Source: Candidatus Bathyarchaeota archaeon
GTDB lineage: Archaea > Thermoproteota > Bathyarchaeia > Bathyarchaeales > Bathycorpusculaceae
Length of the DNA: 58,849 bases
Assembly (NCBI GenBank): GCA_018396675.1
Contig: JAGTQX010000012.1
Location: 1 to 58,849, forward strand
Direction of reading: 5' to 3'
Each line of letters starts with the position of its first letter. Position 1 is the stretch's first letter. The notes below the pieces were generated by a model, which did not search any database, had not been told where the DNA came from, and worked only from the letters and a program-made list of their open reading frames with translations. Shown one piece after another: positions 1 to 8,117 of this stretch. Both the position numbers and the translations under genes were made by a program.

Positions 1-1
1 C

Positions 2-478
2 CGAGCAGGAGCACTAGTTCAGCTTGTCGGCGAAGAGTTTTTCACGCTTTTGGAAGCTTTGGTTAAGGAAGGGGTCACTGTTAAGCCTCATGACCGCGTC
101 TATGTCGGAAAGGACGCACGTGAGGAAATCACATACATTATTGGGCGTATAGGTTATGAGGAGCTGACAGCAGCCGCGAAAATGGAGCTTCCAGCAGTCA
201 TAAGCCGCATTGTGCTTAACCGCGAAAAATGGTTTGTTCACTTTTTCAACACAGCACAAGCTATCACCCCAAGAATGCATGCGCTTGAACTTATTCCTGG
301 CATAGGAAAGAAATACATGTGGCAAGTAATTAACGAACGTGAAAGGAAACCCTTTGAAAGCTTTGAAGACTTGCAGAAACGCACTGAGGTGCCGAATCCT
401 GTGAAACTGCTTACGAAGAGGATTTTAGAGGAGTTGTCTGGCGAAAGTAAATATCGTCTTTTCACTCGGGTTCACTGA
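2..478 (+). CDS. DUF655 family HhH protein, 5' partial
   Basis: The reading frame is open back to base 2, so the N-terminus lies outside the window; a TTG at 50 is only an internal codon. The visible 158 residues match the archaeal DUF655 family: an OB-like N-terminal part, then a helix-hairpin-helix stretch (LIPGIGKKYMWQVI, then the FESFEDLQKR segment) expected to bind nucleic acid without sequence specificity. The molecular role of the family is unknown. It is followed 24 bases later by ksgA and then a HemK-like methyltransferase, an order I recall as common in archaea, which suggests a role in RNA or ribosome metabolism. This family call rests on recognition of the sequence, not a search. 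Confidence 0.85.
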   Translation, partial: RAGALVQLVGEEFFTLLEALVKEGVTVKPHDRVYVGKDAREEITYIIGRIGYEELTAAAKMELPAVISRIVLNREKWFVHFFNTAQAITPRMHALELIPGIGKKYMWQVINERERKPFESFEDLQKRTEVPNPVKLLTKRILEELSGESKYRLFTRVH

Positions 479-502
479 ACCCAAGGCGGGTTTAAGGCTT
501 TC

Positions 503-1318
503 ATGAGTTTGCTTGACGAAACGAAGTATCTACTTCGAAGATATCGAATCTTTCCGAAAAAGCGTTTGGGACAACATTTCATGATTAACGCTTCACTTTT
601 TCAGTTCATGGCTGAACTCGCGACGCTCACCCGCAAAGACATTTCGTTGGACATCGGCGCTGGTTTAGGTTTCTTAACGCGTTTTCTTGCAGAACGTTGT
701 CAAAAGGTTCTGGCTGTTGAGGTTGATTCAAAACTCGTAAAGGTTCTACGGGAACGCCTAAAAGACTTGTCAAATGTGGAGATTATTGAAGGAGACATTT
801 TCAAGGTTCGCATACCCGCATTCGACAAAGTTGTTTCAATACCCTCTTACCATGCATCTTCTATGCTGATGCAGTGGCTTTTCAACAAAAATTTCAACTG
901 TGCCGTTCTTGTTTTTCAAAAGGAGTTCGCGAATCGTCTCGTGGCTCCTATTGGAAGCAAAGATTACGGGTGGCTGTCTGTTTTGGTGTATTACAGTTTT
1001 GAAGTTGAGCTTTTTGACGATGTGCCCAAATGGATGTTTTACCCACAGCCAAAAGTTGACTCCATAATAGTGCGCTTAAAACCAAGAAAACCCCCACCGT
1101 TCCACATAAAAGACAAAGCGCTGTTTATGCATTTTGTGCAAAGGCTTTGCACACAACGAAATAGAAAAGTCAGAAACGCCGTCAAAACTTTCATTAAAAC
1201 ATATTCAGCGGCTGCGAAGATTATTAATTCGGCTGACACTCTCCCATTTCACGACAGACGTGTCAGAGAACTAGCTCCAGAAGACTTCGGTGAATTGGCA
1301 AATGCGTTGGCAAACTAA
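503..1318 (+). CDS. ksgA: KsgA/Dim1-type 16S rRNA adenine dimethyltransferase homologue with altered motif IV
   Basis: A 271-residue protein of the KsgA/Dim1 family, which normally dimethylates two adjacent adenines in the 3' hairpin of small-subunit rRNA using SAM. Visible motifs are GQHF (residues 23-26), the SAM glycine loop GAGLG (52-56), the acidic E73 after strand 2, and GDIF (97-100). The catalytic motif IV, normally N-L/I-P-Y, reads S-I-P-S-Y (112-116) here: the asparagine that contacts the target adenine is not in place. The C-terminal rRNA-binding part is present (PQPKVDS, then the Arg/Lys-rich CTQRNRKVRNAVK). It may therefore act as an assembly factor with reduced or no methylation. 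ATG start. The downstream gene overlaps its end. Confidence 0.93.
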   Translation: MSLLDETKYLLRRYRIFPKKRLGQHFMINASLFQFMAELATLTRKDISLDIGAGLGFLTRFLAERCQKVLAVEVDSKLVKVLRERLKDLSNVEIIEGDIFKVRIPAFDKVVSIPSYHASSMLMQWLFNKNFNCAVLVFQKEFANRLVAPIGSKDYGWLSVLVYYSFEVELFDDVPKWMFYPQPKVDSIIVRLKPRKPPPFHIKDKALFMHFVQRLCTQRNRKVRNAVKTFIKTYSAAAKIINSADTLPFHDRRVRELAPEDFGELANALAN

Positions 1319-1916
1319 AAAAGTATTCTTCAACAATTATGTTTTCCATGTCTGGCCAGAAGTATATGAACCTGCCGAAGACTCTTTTCTTTTCGCCGAA
1401 AACCTAAACATGAAAAACGGCGAAAACGTTCTTGACATGGGAACTGGATGCGGTATTCTGGGAATAGTCGCCGCAGATAAAGCCTCAAGAGTCGTTGCCG
1501 TTGACATAAACCCATACGCAGTGCTGTGCGCGAAAAGAAACGCGAAACTGAACAATGTTGCGGAAAAAATGTGTTTCATTCAAGGCGATCTTTTTACACC
1601 GATAAAAAATGACGAAAGATTTGATCTTATCCTCTTTAATGCTCCTTATTTGCCTTCTGAACCATGCGAGTGTGAAACTTGGCTTGGACGGGCATGGGCC
1701 GGCGGAGCAGACGGCAGAACAATCATAGATAGGTTCATATGCGAGTTTCCTAGATACTTGAAAACAAGTGGACACGCCTTACTTATGCAATCGACACTTG
1801 CAGATGTAGATAAAACTTTAGAGTTTCTGCATGAAAAGGGATTAAAGGCAACAGTTATCGCAGAGTGTAACCTTCCACTTTTTGAAACACTAACACTTAT
1901 TCAAATAAGACTTTAA
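1302..1916 (+). CDS. HemK2/Mtq2-like protein methyltransferase
   Basis: A class I SAM-dependent methyltransferase of about 204 residues. It has the SAM loop (DMGTGCGILG), the acidic residue after strand 2 (VVAVDINPYA) and the substrate motif NAPYLP, a variant of the N-P-P-Y motif used to methylate glutamine or other planar nitrogens. The short length without an N-terminal helical domain fits the archaeal/eukaryotic HemK2/Mtq2 group, which in eukaryotes methylates the GGQ glutamine of the release factor. Substrate here is inferred. The start is ATG at 1302, overlapping ksgA by 17 bases; a GTG at 1290 is an alternative. Translational coupling with ksgA is likely. Confidence 0.85.
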   Translation: MRWQTKKVFFNNYVFHVWPEVYEPAEDSFLFAENLNMKNGENVLDMGTGCGILGIVAADKASRVVAVDINPYAVLCAKRNAKLNNVAEKMCFIQGDLFTPIKNDERFDLILFNAPYLPSEPCECETWLGRAWAGGADGRTIIDRFICEFPRYLKTSGHALLMQSTLADVDKTLEFLHEKGLKATVIAECNLPLFETLTLIQIRL

Positions 1917-1949
1917 AAGACGAAACCAGCGTTACAGTTTTGTTTGGAA

Positions 1950-1959
1950 AAATATATAA
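1950..1959 (+). promoter_or_regulatory. TATA box of the dCTP deaminase-like gene
   Basis: AAATATATAA lies inside the longest possible reading frame of the following gene (TTG at 1940). Transcription would begin about 25 bases downstream, so the TTG cannot be the start and ATG at 2009 (or GTG at 1997) is favoured. Confidence 0.6.
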
Positions 1960-2008
1960 CTTTAAGGCTTCACTATTGCTAGAAAACATTGCGGATGTGA
2001 ACATTGGC

Positions 2009-2530
2009 ATGTGTATAATTGGAAAGGACAAGTTGAAAGAGCTCATAGAGAATTACAAATGCATATACCCATACGACTATAACCTCCTCGATGGAGACGG
2101 CTATATCCTAACAGTTAAAGATGAGACAACACTGCATTACCTTGAACATAAAAACTTAATCTCATACGAAATAGTCTTCACACCACCAAATTATGTAGCA
2201 CATTTGACGGCTAAAAGCAAATATGGGCGAATGGGTCTCTCTTTTCTGAACGCGGCGAAGGTTCACAGTGGTTTCATAGGCAGACTTGCCTTGGAAATTG
2301 TAAACTTGAGCAATGACCGCTGTCCAATAACGATTAAACGCGGAGATCCATTTATGCATATAGAATTTATAACAAGGGAAGGCGCACCGTCGCCTTACAT
2401 GGGAGAATACCAGTTCCAGTATCTCACAGATGAAGAAATCAAAATGTACATTCCAATGCTGAAACAACTGTTCCCAGATTATGATGAACTTGCCAAAGTT
2501 TGGCTTAAAAACAAGCGATTGCCTCCTTAA
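2009..2530 (+). CDS. dCTP deaminase / dUTPase superfamily protein
   Basis: About 173 residues from the preferred ATG. The core resembles dCTP deaminase: a KSKYGRMGL segment corresponds to the S-R-S-S-x-G-R-x-G motif, followed by HSGFIG and LALEIVN, in which the glutamate aligns with the catalytic Glu of Dcd enzymes. The N-terminus (MCIIGKDKLKEL) matches the short strand and helix that begin Dcd proteins. The usual N-P-x-S-x-D-L-R-L-G segment is divergent (YNLLDGDGYILTV). It would act in deoxynucleotide metabolism, converting dCTP to dUTP or hydrolysing dUTP; which of the two cannot be settled by eye. A TATA box at 1950-1959 gives it its own promoter. Confidence 0.75.
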   Translation: MCIIGKDKLKELIENYKCIYPYDYNLLDGDGYILTVKDETTLHYLEHKNLISYEIVFTPPNYVAHLTAKSKYGRMGLSFLNAAKVHSGFIGRLALEIVNLSNDRCPITIKRGDPFMHIEFITREGAPSPYMGEYQFQYLTDEEIKMYIPMLKQLFPDYDELAKVWLKNKRLPP

Positions 2531-2598
2531 CCAGCATTCAGTTTCTTAAAATGGATTCTGGATTCATAACCCTAATCAAGCGTTATGGTTAACAAATT

Positions 2599-2610
2599 GC
2601 TTAAATATCG
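2599..2610 (+). promoter_or_regulatory. TATA box of rpl10e
   Basis: GCTTAAATATCG sits about 30-40 bases before the ATG at 2639, implying a short leader for the L10e-ppsA transcript. Confidence 0.6.
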
Positions 2611-2638
2611 CCTTTGTGTATGCTGAAGAGGATGCACT

Positions 2639-3160
2639 ATGCGCGCGCGCAACTACCGAGAAGTTAAGGGACAACCGTATACTAGAAGAGAGTTTGTTAA
2701 AGGTTTTCCACAACCGAAAATAACAAAGTTCACCATGGGCGACCCTAACGCCAAATTCGAGTACGAAGCCAGACTAGTAGCCTTGGAACGAGCACAAATT
2801 AGGCATAACTCGTTGGAAGCCGCCAGAGTAGCTACAAACCGCCTCTTAATGGAAAAACTATCAAACAATTACTATTTACAAGTGCTCCCATATCCCCACG
2901 TTATTCTTAGGGAAAACAAAATGATTTTTGGTGCTCATGCTGACCGTCTGCAGGATGGAATGCGCCGAGCCTTTGGAAAACCAATTGGAACAGCGGCGCG
3001 TGTGGAGCCTAACCAGACAATTATAACTGTTCGAGTAAACGCAAACGGCGTCGAGTTGGCAAAAGAGGCTCTTAAACGCGGAGCAGCCAAACTTCCGACA
3101 CCATGCCGTGTAATTATCGAAAAATTGCAGGTTGAGGAGGCTGAAACACACAATGACTGA
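2639..3160 (+). CDS. rpl10e: 50S ribosomal protein L10e (uL16)
   Basis: A 173-residue ribosomal protein of the large subunit (L10ae/uL16), located near the peptidyl transferase centre and the tRNA acceptor arms. The N-terminus MRARNYREVKGQPYTRREF and the central DRLQDGMRRAFGKPIGTAAR stretch are typical of archaeal L10e, and the length is normal. ATG start about 30 bases after a TATA box. Its stop overlaps the ATG of ppsA by 8 bases, so the PEP synthase is probably co-transcribed, an unusual pairing of a ribosomal protein with a central-carbon enzyme. Confidence 0.96.
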   Translation: MRARNYREVKGQPYTRREFVKGFPQPKITKFTMGDPNAKFEYEARLVALERAQIRHNSLEAARVATNRLLMEKLSNNYYLQVLPYPHVILRENKMIFGAHADRLQDGMRRAFGKPIGTAARVEPNQTIITVRVNANGVELAKEALKRGAAKLPTPCRVIIEKLQVEEAETHND

Positions 3161-5630
3161 AAAACGGGATTTAGTGCTATGGTTTGAAAACCTCAGAAAA
3201 ACAGACATCCCGCTTGTCGGCGGAAAAAACGCCAATCTAGGAGAGATGACAAGTGCCGGTGTGCCCGTGCCTCAAGGCTTTGCTATAACGGCTTATGCAT
3301 ACAAACGATTTATTGAAGAAACTGGTATAGCTGAAAAAATTTATCAGATTATACGAGAAACCGTTACAGATCCTAATGATCCAAAACAATATGAGGTAGC
3401 TTCAAAGAAAATCCGTGCTTTAATAGAGTCTACATCCATGCCGAAGGACATAGACAAAGCTATACGTTCCGCGTACAAAGAGCTTTGCCGAAAAACAAAG
3501 ACGGATGACGTTTTTGTTGCTGTTAGATCAAGCGCCACTGCAGAGGACTTGCCAGACGCGTCTTTCGCTGGACAACAGGAAACTTACTTGAATGTTAAGG
3601 GTGAAGATGAAGTTATCGAGAAAACTGTTAAATGTTGGTCAAGCCTTTTCACGCCAAGAGCCATTTTTTATCGTACGCAAAAAGGCTTTGCTCACGAACG
3701 GGTTCTGATAAGCGTTGGCGTCCAGAGGATGGTTAACGCGAAAGCTGCCGGTGTCATGTTTACTTTAAATCCTGTTACTGGAGACCCAAATCAGCTGGTT
3801 ATCGAAGGCAATTTTGGACTTGGTGAGTCCGTCGTTTCTGGAGCGGTTACCCCCGACGAATTCGTTGTTGACAAGCTAACTATGAAGATTGTTGAAAGGC
3901 GTATAGCTACAAAAACGGTTATGTACACGCGAGACCCGAAAACTGGCAAGACGATACATGCGGAAGTGCCAGCTGAAAAACAGAATCAACCATGCATAAA
4001 CGACAAAGAAGTTATTAAATTGGCAGAACTTGCGAAAGCCATTGAACAACATTATGGAAAGCCACAAGACATTGAATGGTCTATTGATAGTGAACTAGAA
4101 TTCCCAGAAAACATTTTCATAGTACAATCCAGACCAGAAACTGTCTGGAGCATGAAAGCCGCTGAAACTCCGGAAAAACAGGTTGAGTCTGGTGTGCCAA
4201 TTTCTGCGGAAGAAGTTAAAGTTGTTGTTAAAGGTATACCTGCTGGAAAAAGGGGGATAGGTGCCGGAGTTGCAAAGGTTGTTTTGAATCCTGAAGAAGC
4301 CGCCAAAGTGATGCGTAAAGGCGACGTTTTGGTTACCGACATGACCAATCCAGACTATGTCCCGTTCATGAAGCTTGCAGGTGCTATTGTAACAGACAAG
4401 GGCGGTGTAACCTGCCATGCCGCTATTGTCAGTCGCGAACTTGGAATACCTTGCGTTGTTGGAACCGAGACTGCTACAAAACTTATGGTTAGCGGAAAAG
4501 AGTACACTGTTGACGCAAAAAGCGGAGTTGTTTACGAAGGTATCGTGCAAGCCATGACTGAACGTTCACCAGCATCTGGAACCGTTTCAACAGCGCCAAC
4601 AGCTTTTGTGAGCGGCACGTTCCAGTCTGCTCCGGTGACGGCGACAAAAATCTACATGAATCTTGGTGTCCCAGAGAAAATAGAGGACTACAAAGACTTG
4701 CCATTTGAAGGCATCGGGCTTATGCGCATCGAGTTTATACTGGCCAGCTACATAGGTGAACATCCGCTTTACTTGGTAGAAACTGGACAAGGGCAAAAGT
4801 TCGTTGACAAACTTGCTGAAGGCATGGCGACAGTTGCCAGAGCTATACAACCGCGTCCGGTTGTAGTGCGATTCAGCGACTTCAAAACAAACGAGTATCG
4901 AGAGCTGAAGGGCGGCGAAAAATACGAGATTGTTGAAGCTAACCCAATGCTAGGTTGGCGAGGCTGCAGCCGCTACATCAGCCCATGGTATGAAAAAGCT
5001 TTCCGTTTAGAATGCCAAGCTGTCAAAAAGTGCCGCGAAGAATGGGGACTCAAAAACGTCTGGGTTATGCTTCCAGTTGTGCGCACTGTTTGGGAAGCCA
5101 AAAAATGTTTGCAAATAATGAAGGAGGAAGGTCTAGAAAGAACGAAGGACTTTAAGGTTTGGTTTATGGCTGAAACACCTTCAATAGCCATACTTGCTGA
5201 TGAATTTTCAAAACTCTGCGATGGCTTCTCCATAGGCTCAAATGACATGACACAAGGTATACTAATGATTGACAGGGACTCTGAACGTTTGGGGCAAATG
5301 GGCTACTTCGACGAAAGAGACCCTGCCGTAAAAAGGATAATCTCCCACCTAATTAAAGTGGCACATGAAAACGGATGCACAGTCTCCATTTGCGGTGAAG
5401 GACCATCAAACCTTCCAGACTTCGCAGAATTTCTGGTGAGATCTGGAATAGACAGCATATCCGTTAACGCGGATGCTGTTATAGCCACAAAGAAGCTTGT
5501 CGCCAGCATCGAACAAAAGATAATTCTTGAAAGACTCGCTGAACTGCACGAGAGAGCTTTGGGGCGCCCAATTAAACGCCCAAAAGAAGATTGGGAATGG
5601 ACCCCTGAATGGGATGAAACCCTAAAATAG
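3153..5630 (+). CDS. ppsA: phosphoenolpyruvate synthase
   Basis: An 825-residue protein catalysing pyruvate + ATP + H2O to PEP + AMP + phosphate, the entry into gluconeogenesis; in some archaea it may also run toward pyruvate. The three domains are in order: N-terminal ATP-grasp domain (VGGKNANLGEM at the start, VRSSATAEDLPDASFAGQQE), the swivelling phosphohistidine domain (GGVTCHAAIVSRELGIPCVVG region, catalytic His at about residue 422), and the C-terminal PEP/pyruvate barrel with GSNDMTQ and the active-site cysteine segment (SICGEGPSN). ATG at 3153 overlaps the L10e stop; an upstream TTG at 3132 is less likely. Full length, no disruptions. Confidence 0.96.
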   Translation: MTEKRDLVLWFENLRKTDIPLVGGKNANLGEMTSAGVPVPQGFAITAYAYKRFIEETGIAEKIYQIIRETVTDPNDPKQYEVASKKIRALIESTSMPKDIDKAIRSAYKELCRKTKTDDVFVAVRSSATAEDLPDASFAGQQETYLNVKGEDEVIEKTVKCWSSLFTPRAIFYRTQKGFAHERVLISVGVQRMVNAKAAGVMFTLNPVTGDPNQLVIEGNFGLGESVVSGAVTPDEFVVDKLTMKIVERRIATKTVMYTRDPKTGKTIHAEVPAEKQNQPCINDKEVIKLAELAKAIEQHYGKPQDIEWSIDSELEFPENIFIVQSRPETVWSMKAAETPEKQVESGVPISAEEVKVVVKGIPAGKRGIGAGVAKVVLNPEEAAKVMRKGDVLVTDMTNPDYVPFMKLAGAIVTDKGGVTCHAAIVSRELGIPCVVGTETATKLMVSGKEYTVDAKSGVVYEGIVQAMTERSPASGTVSTAPTAFVSGTFQSAPVTATKIYMNLGVPEKIEDYKDLPFEGIGLMRIEFILASYIGEHPLYLVETGQGQKFVDKLAEGMATVARAIQPRPVVVRFSDFKTNEYRELKGGEKYEIVEANPMLGWRGCSRYISPWYEKAFRLECQAVKKCREEWGLKNVWVMLPVVRTVWEAKKCLQIMKEEGLERTKDFKVWFMAETPSIAILADEFSKLCDGFSIGSNDMTQGILMIDRDSERLGQMGYFDERDPAVKRIISHLIKVAHENGCTVSICGEGPSNLPDFAEFLVRSGIDSISVNADAVIATKKLVASIEQKIILERLAELHERALGRPIKRPKEDWEWTPEWDETLK

Positions 5631-5696
5631 CCTCTGACTAAAACCTTTGAATTTTCACCGTTATCCTTGTTTTATATTAAACGTGGGTGTTTTATC

Positions 5697-6692
5697 TTGA
5701 AATCGTTTGATTTTGAAGAGGAACGAGTTAAACAAGAAATCATTAAACACGGAGCAAAACGCGTCTTGATACAGCTTCCAGATGGGCTTAAAGAAGAAGG
5801 ACCGAGACTTGCGCGGATTGCTGAGAAGACTGGCGCTTTACCTATTGTTTCTGCTGACCCATGTTATGGCGCATGTGATTTAGCGACGGTTGAAGCTGAA
5901 AGTCTAGACGCAGACGTAATCGTTCATTATGGACATGCAAAGCTTTTGAAGTATGAGAAGGTGCCAACAGTTTACATAGAGGCTCGAGCCACACTAGATG
6001 TTTCTGAAACAGTCAAAAACGCATTGTCTCTAATAGAAAATTGGCGTAAAATAGGTTTAGCGACATCCATACAGCATGTGCAAACACTGGATGAAGCCAA
6101 AGAAATTCTAATCCGTGCTGGAAAAACTGTTATGGTCGGAGATGCCGGACATCTGCACTATCCCGGGCAAGTTATAGGATGCGACTACAGCAATGTAAAA
6201 TCCGTAGCAGACGATGTTGAAGGTTTCCTGTTTATAGGCGGTGGACGCTTCCACGCATTAGGTGTTGCACTTTCAACCTCAAAACCGACAATACTTGCCG
6301 ACCCATACGAAAAACGCGCATACGCCATAAACGAGGAAGCGCAAAAAATCAAAAAACAGCGATGGGCAAGCATCCAAGAGGCGCAGAAAGCCAAAACGTT
6401 CGCTGTTCTGCTAGGACTTAAACCTGGACAGAAAAGATTAGAAGATGCTTTACACATCAAGGAGAAACTTGAAAAAATCGGAAAAGACGCTTACATATTT
6501 GCTGTTAGGGAAATAACCCCCGAAACGATTATGAATTTTCCAACAGTTGATGCGTATGTAAACACTGCGTGTCCCCGCGTATCCTTGGACGATGCTTCAA
6601 GGTTCCGCAAGCCAATGCTGACGCTGAACGAAGCGCGTGTATTAACCGGTGAATTCACGTGGAACGAACTTTGCAAGATTGGATTCTTATAG
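5697..6692 (+). CDS. dph2: diphthamide synthase Dph2 (archaeal 4Fe-4S 3-amino-3-carboxypropyl transferase)
   Basis: About 331 residues. Archaeal Dph2 uses a 4Fe-4S cluster and SAM to make a 3-amino-3-carboxypropyl radical that modifies the target histidine of elongation factor 2, the first step of diphthamide synthesis. Three cluster cysteines lie one per domain: DPCYGACD near residue 65, VIGCDY near 170 and NTACPRV near 290. RVLIQLPDGLK is the typical N-terminal segment. A TTG at 5667 would place an A/T-rich TATA-like stretch inside the gene, so the TTG at 5697 is preferred. It is separated from ppsA by about 66 bases. Confidence 0.93.
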   Translation: MKSFDFEEERVKQEIIKHGAKRVLIQLPDGLKEEGPRLARIAEKTGALPIVSADPCYGACDLATVEAESLDADVIVHYGHAKLLKYEKVPTVYIEARATLDVSETVKNALSLIENWRKIGLATSIQHVQTLDEAKEILIRAGKTVMVGDAGHLHYPGQVIGCDYSNVKSVADDVEGFLFIGGGRFHALGVALSTSKPTILADPYEKRAYAINEEAQKIKKQRWASIQEAQKAKTFAVLLGLKPGQKRLEDALHIKEKLEKIGKDAYIFAVREITPETIMNFPTVDAYVNTACPRVSLDDASRFRKPMLTLNEARVLTGEFTWNELCKIGFL

Positions 6693-6761
6693 CTGTGGAA
6701 AGGTTTATTGAGGCGTTTTTATTATTGGGTAACCCCTGTAATAGTATATCGGTGAATCAAT

Positions 6762-7337
6762 TTGCAGTCTCAGAAACGAGATAGTGGACAATTCGTTTTA
6801 CCGGGCGAACCATTAGGCGTTATTGAAGAGTTTATTCCAGACGCGGGCACATACGTTCGCGACGGCGTTATCTATTCAAAAGTTGTTGGGCGCTCGCTTA
6901 TCGACTTTCTTAACAGACGTGTTTCGGTATTCCCGCTGGTTCATGGCGCCAGAGCTCCAAAAGTCGGAAGCATTGTTATGGGGCAAGTTTCTGGTGTTCA
7001 GCCACAGATGGCTACGGTGCGTATTTTCAAAATCGGCAAGAAGATGCTTTCCGGTTTTTTCAGCGGTGTTTTGCATGTTTCTGATGTGCATTTAAGATTT
7101 GTGGACTCCATGTTTGATGTCTGCAAGCCAGGAGATATAATTCGTGCAAAAGTCATAAGCGAAACTAACAGAACTTACCATTTAACCACTAAAGATAAAA
7201 GCTTAGGCGTCGTTTACGCTTTTTGTTCTCAATGTGGTAATGTGCTGGAGCAGAGGGCTCGAGACTTGCAATGTCCAAGGTGCGGGAAAGTTGAAAAGCG
7301 TAAAACAACAATAGATTATGGAAAAGGTATGGTCTAA
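6762..7337 (+). CDS. csl4: exosome RNA-binding subunit Csl4
   Basis: A 191-residue cap protein of the archaeal exosome, guiding RNA to the Rrp41/42 ring and, in known systems, recruiting DnaG. Three domains are visible: the N-terminal strand domain (FVLPGEPLGVIEEF), a central S1 domain (PKVGSIVMGQVSG to IIRAKVIS), and a C-terminal zinc ribbon with cysteine pairs C-x2-C (CSQC and CPRC). TTG start. The frame ends 19 bases before rpoL with a ribosome-binding-like AAAGGTGG between, so the two probably form one transcript for RNA synthesis and decay. Confidence 0.94.
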   Translation: MQSQKRDSGQFVLPGEPLGVIEEFIPDAGTYVRDGVIYSKVVGRSLIDFLNRRVSVFPLVHGARAPKVGSIVMGQVSGVQPQMATVRIFKIGKKMLSGFFSGVLHVSDVHLRFVDSMFDVCKPGDIIRAKVISETNRTYHLTTKDKSLGVVYAFCSQCGNVLEQRARDLQCPRCGKVEKRKTTIDYGKGMV

Positions 7338-7356
7338 AGAAAGGTGGAATTTGTAA

Positions 7357-7638
7357 ATGAAGGTTAACGTTTTAAAAAGGAACGGGAATGAACTCAAAAT
7401 AGAAGTTGAAGGAGCAGGACACACACTTTGCAACTTATTGCAAAAGAGGCTTTTAGAAGACGAAAATGTGGAATTAGCTGGCTATGATGTTCCACACCCG
7501 CTTGCGTCAAACCCAATAATTTATGTGCGCACAAAAGGCAGAGTAAAACCAGAGGAGGCGTTCCTAACCGCCATAGAAAAATCCCGCGAAATGAACAAAG
7601 CCTTTATCAAAGAATTGAAAAAAGCTCTTAAAATGTGA
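7357..7638 (+). CDS. rpoL: DNA-directed RNA polymerase subunit L (Rpo11)
   Basis: A 93-residue subunit that dimerises with RpoD to form the alpha-like assembly platform of archaeal RNA polymerase. The hallmark segment GAGHTLCNLLQKRLLEDENV followed by AGYDVPHPL is present, and the C-terminal helix is complete. ATG preceded by AAAGGTGG. Its 3' end overlaps the convergent gene at 7628-8023 by 11 bases. Confidence 0.95.
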   Translation: MKVNVLKRNGNELKIEVEGAGHTLCNLLQKRLLEDENVELAGYDVPHPLASNPIIYVRTKGRVKPEEAFLTAIEKSREMNKAFIKELKKALKM

Positions 7639-8023
7639 TTCTGTCCAACACTGTTAAAAGCAGACAAGCGAATCCTTCAATAAAGTTTTCCGCTTCGCGC
7701 AATATCTTCACGCATTCCTCAATTGTTACGCTTTTATGAAGCCAAGCATAAACTATTAAAGCTTCAGCTGCATCAGCAAGCATGTGGCTTGTGACCCTAG
7801 AAGGCATATGTGTCCTCAGCCCAGCTTTTTTAAGGGCTTCTGAAAGTGTGCTTCCCCTAACCTTTGCTCCAAAAGGTTGCCCTTTCTTCTCCGACAAAGC
7901 TAGAGAATACACAAAATTTACATATGCATCGCCTAAAGATGCCAGCTTATGATCTAAAAGCACGTCCGTTAAGCCTTTATGAGTTTCTGCAAAAGAGAAA
8001 ATTTTATTTTCAATTTTCTTCAC
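7628..8023 (-). CDS. archaeal ribonuclease III-like fold family protein
   Basis: A 131-residue, mostly helical protein. The segment LASLGDAYVNFVYSLALSE, then KVRGSTLSEALKKAGLR and MLADAAEALIVYAWL, resembles the small archaeal family annotated as ribonuclease III (Ribonucleas_3_2), where LGDA and the later acidic ADAAEA helix mirror the RNase III signature. No double-stranded-RNA-binding domain follows. Whether it cleaves RNA is not known to me. GTG start. It lies tail-to-tail with rpoL and head-to-head with the kinase-like gene at 8118. Confidence 0.65.
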   Translation of the reverse strand: MKKIENKIFSFAETHKGLTDVLLDHKLASLGDAYVNFVYSLALSEKKGQPFGAKVRGSTLSEALKKAGLRTHMPSRVTSHMLADAAEALIVYAWLHKSVTIEECVKILREAENFIEGFACLLLTVLDRITF

Positions 8024-8066
8024 TGTTCATTTCACCTAAGGGAGTTTCTTTATCGGTTTTGTTGCA

Positions 8067-8078
8067 GTTTATATTTAA
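8067..8078 (+). promoter_or_regulatory. TATA box of the APH-like gene
   Basis: TTTATATTTAAG lies about 40-50 bases before the ATG at 8118 in the divergent gap between two genes. Confidence 0.55.
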
Positions 8079-8117
8079 GCACCACCTATATGCATATGCG
8101 ATTGAAGGTGTTAAAAA

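Noticed and set aside
4095-4550. Minus-strand 151-residue frame within ppsA
   Set aside because: Antisense to a highly conserved PEP synthase region; no signals on that strand.
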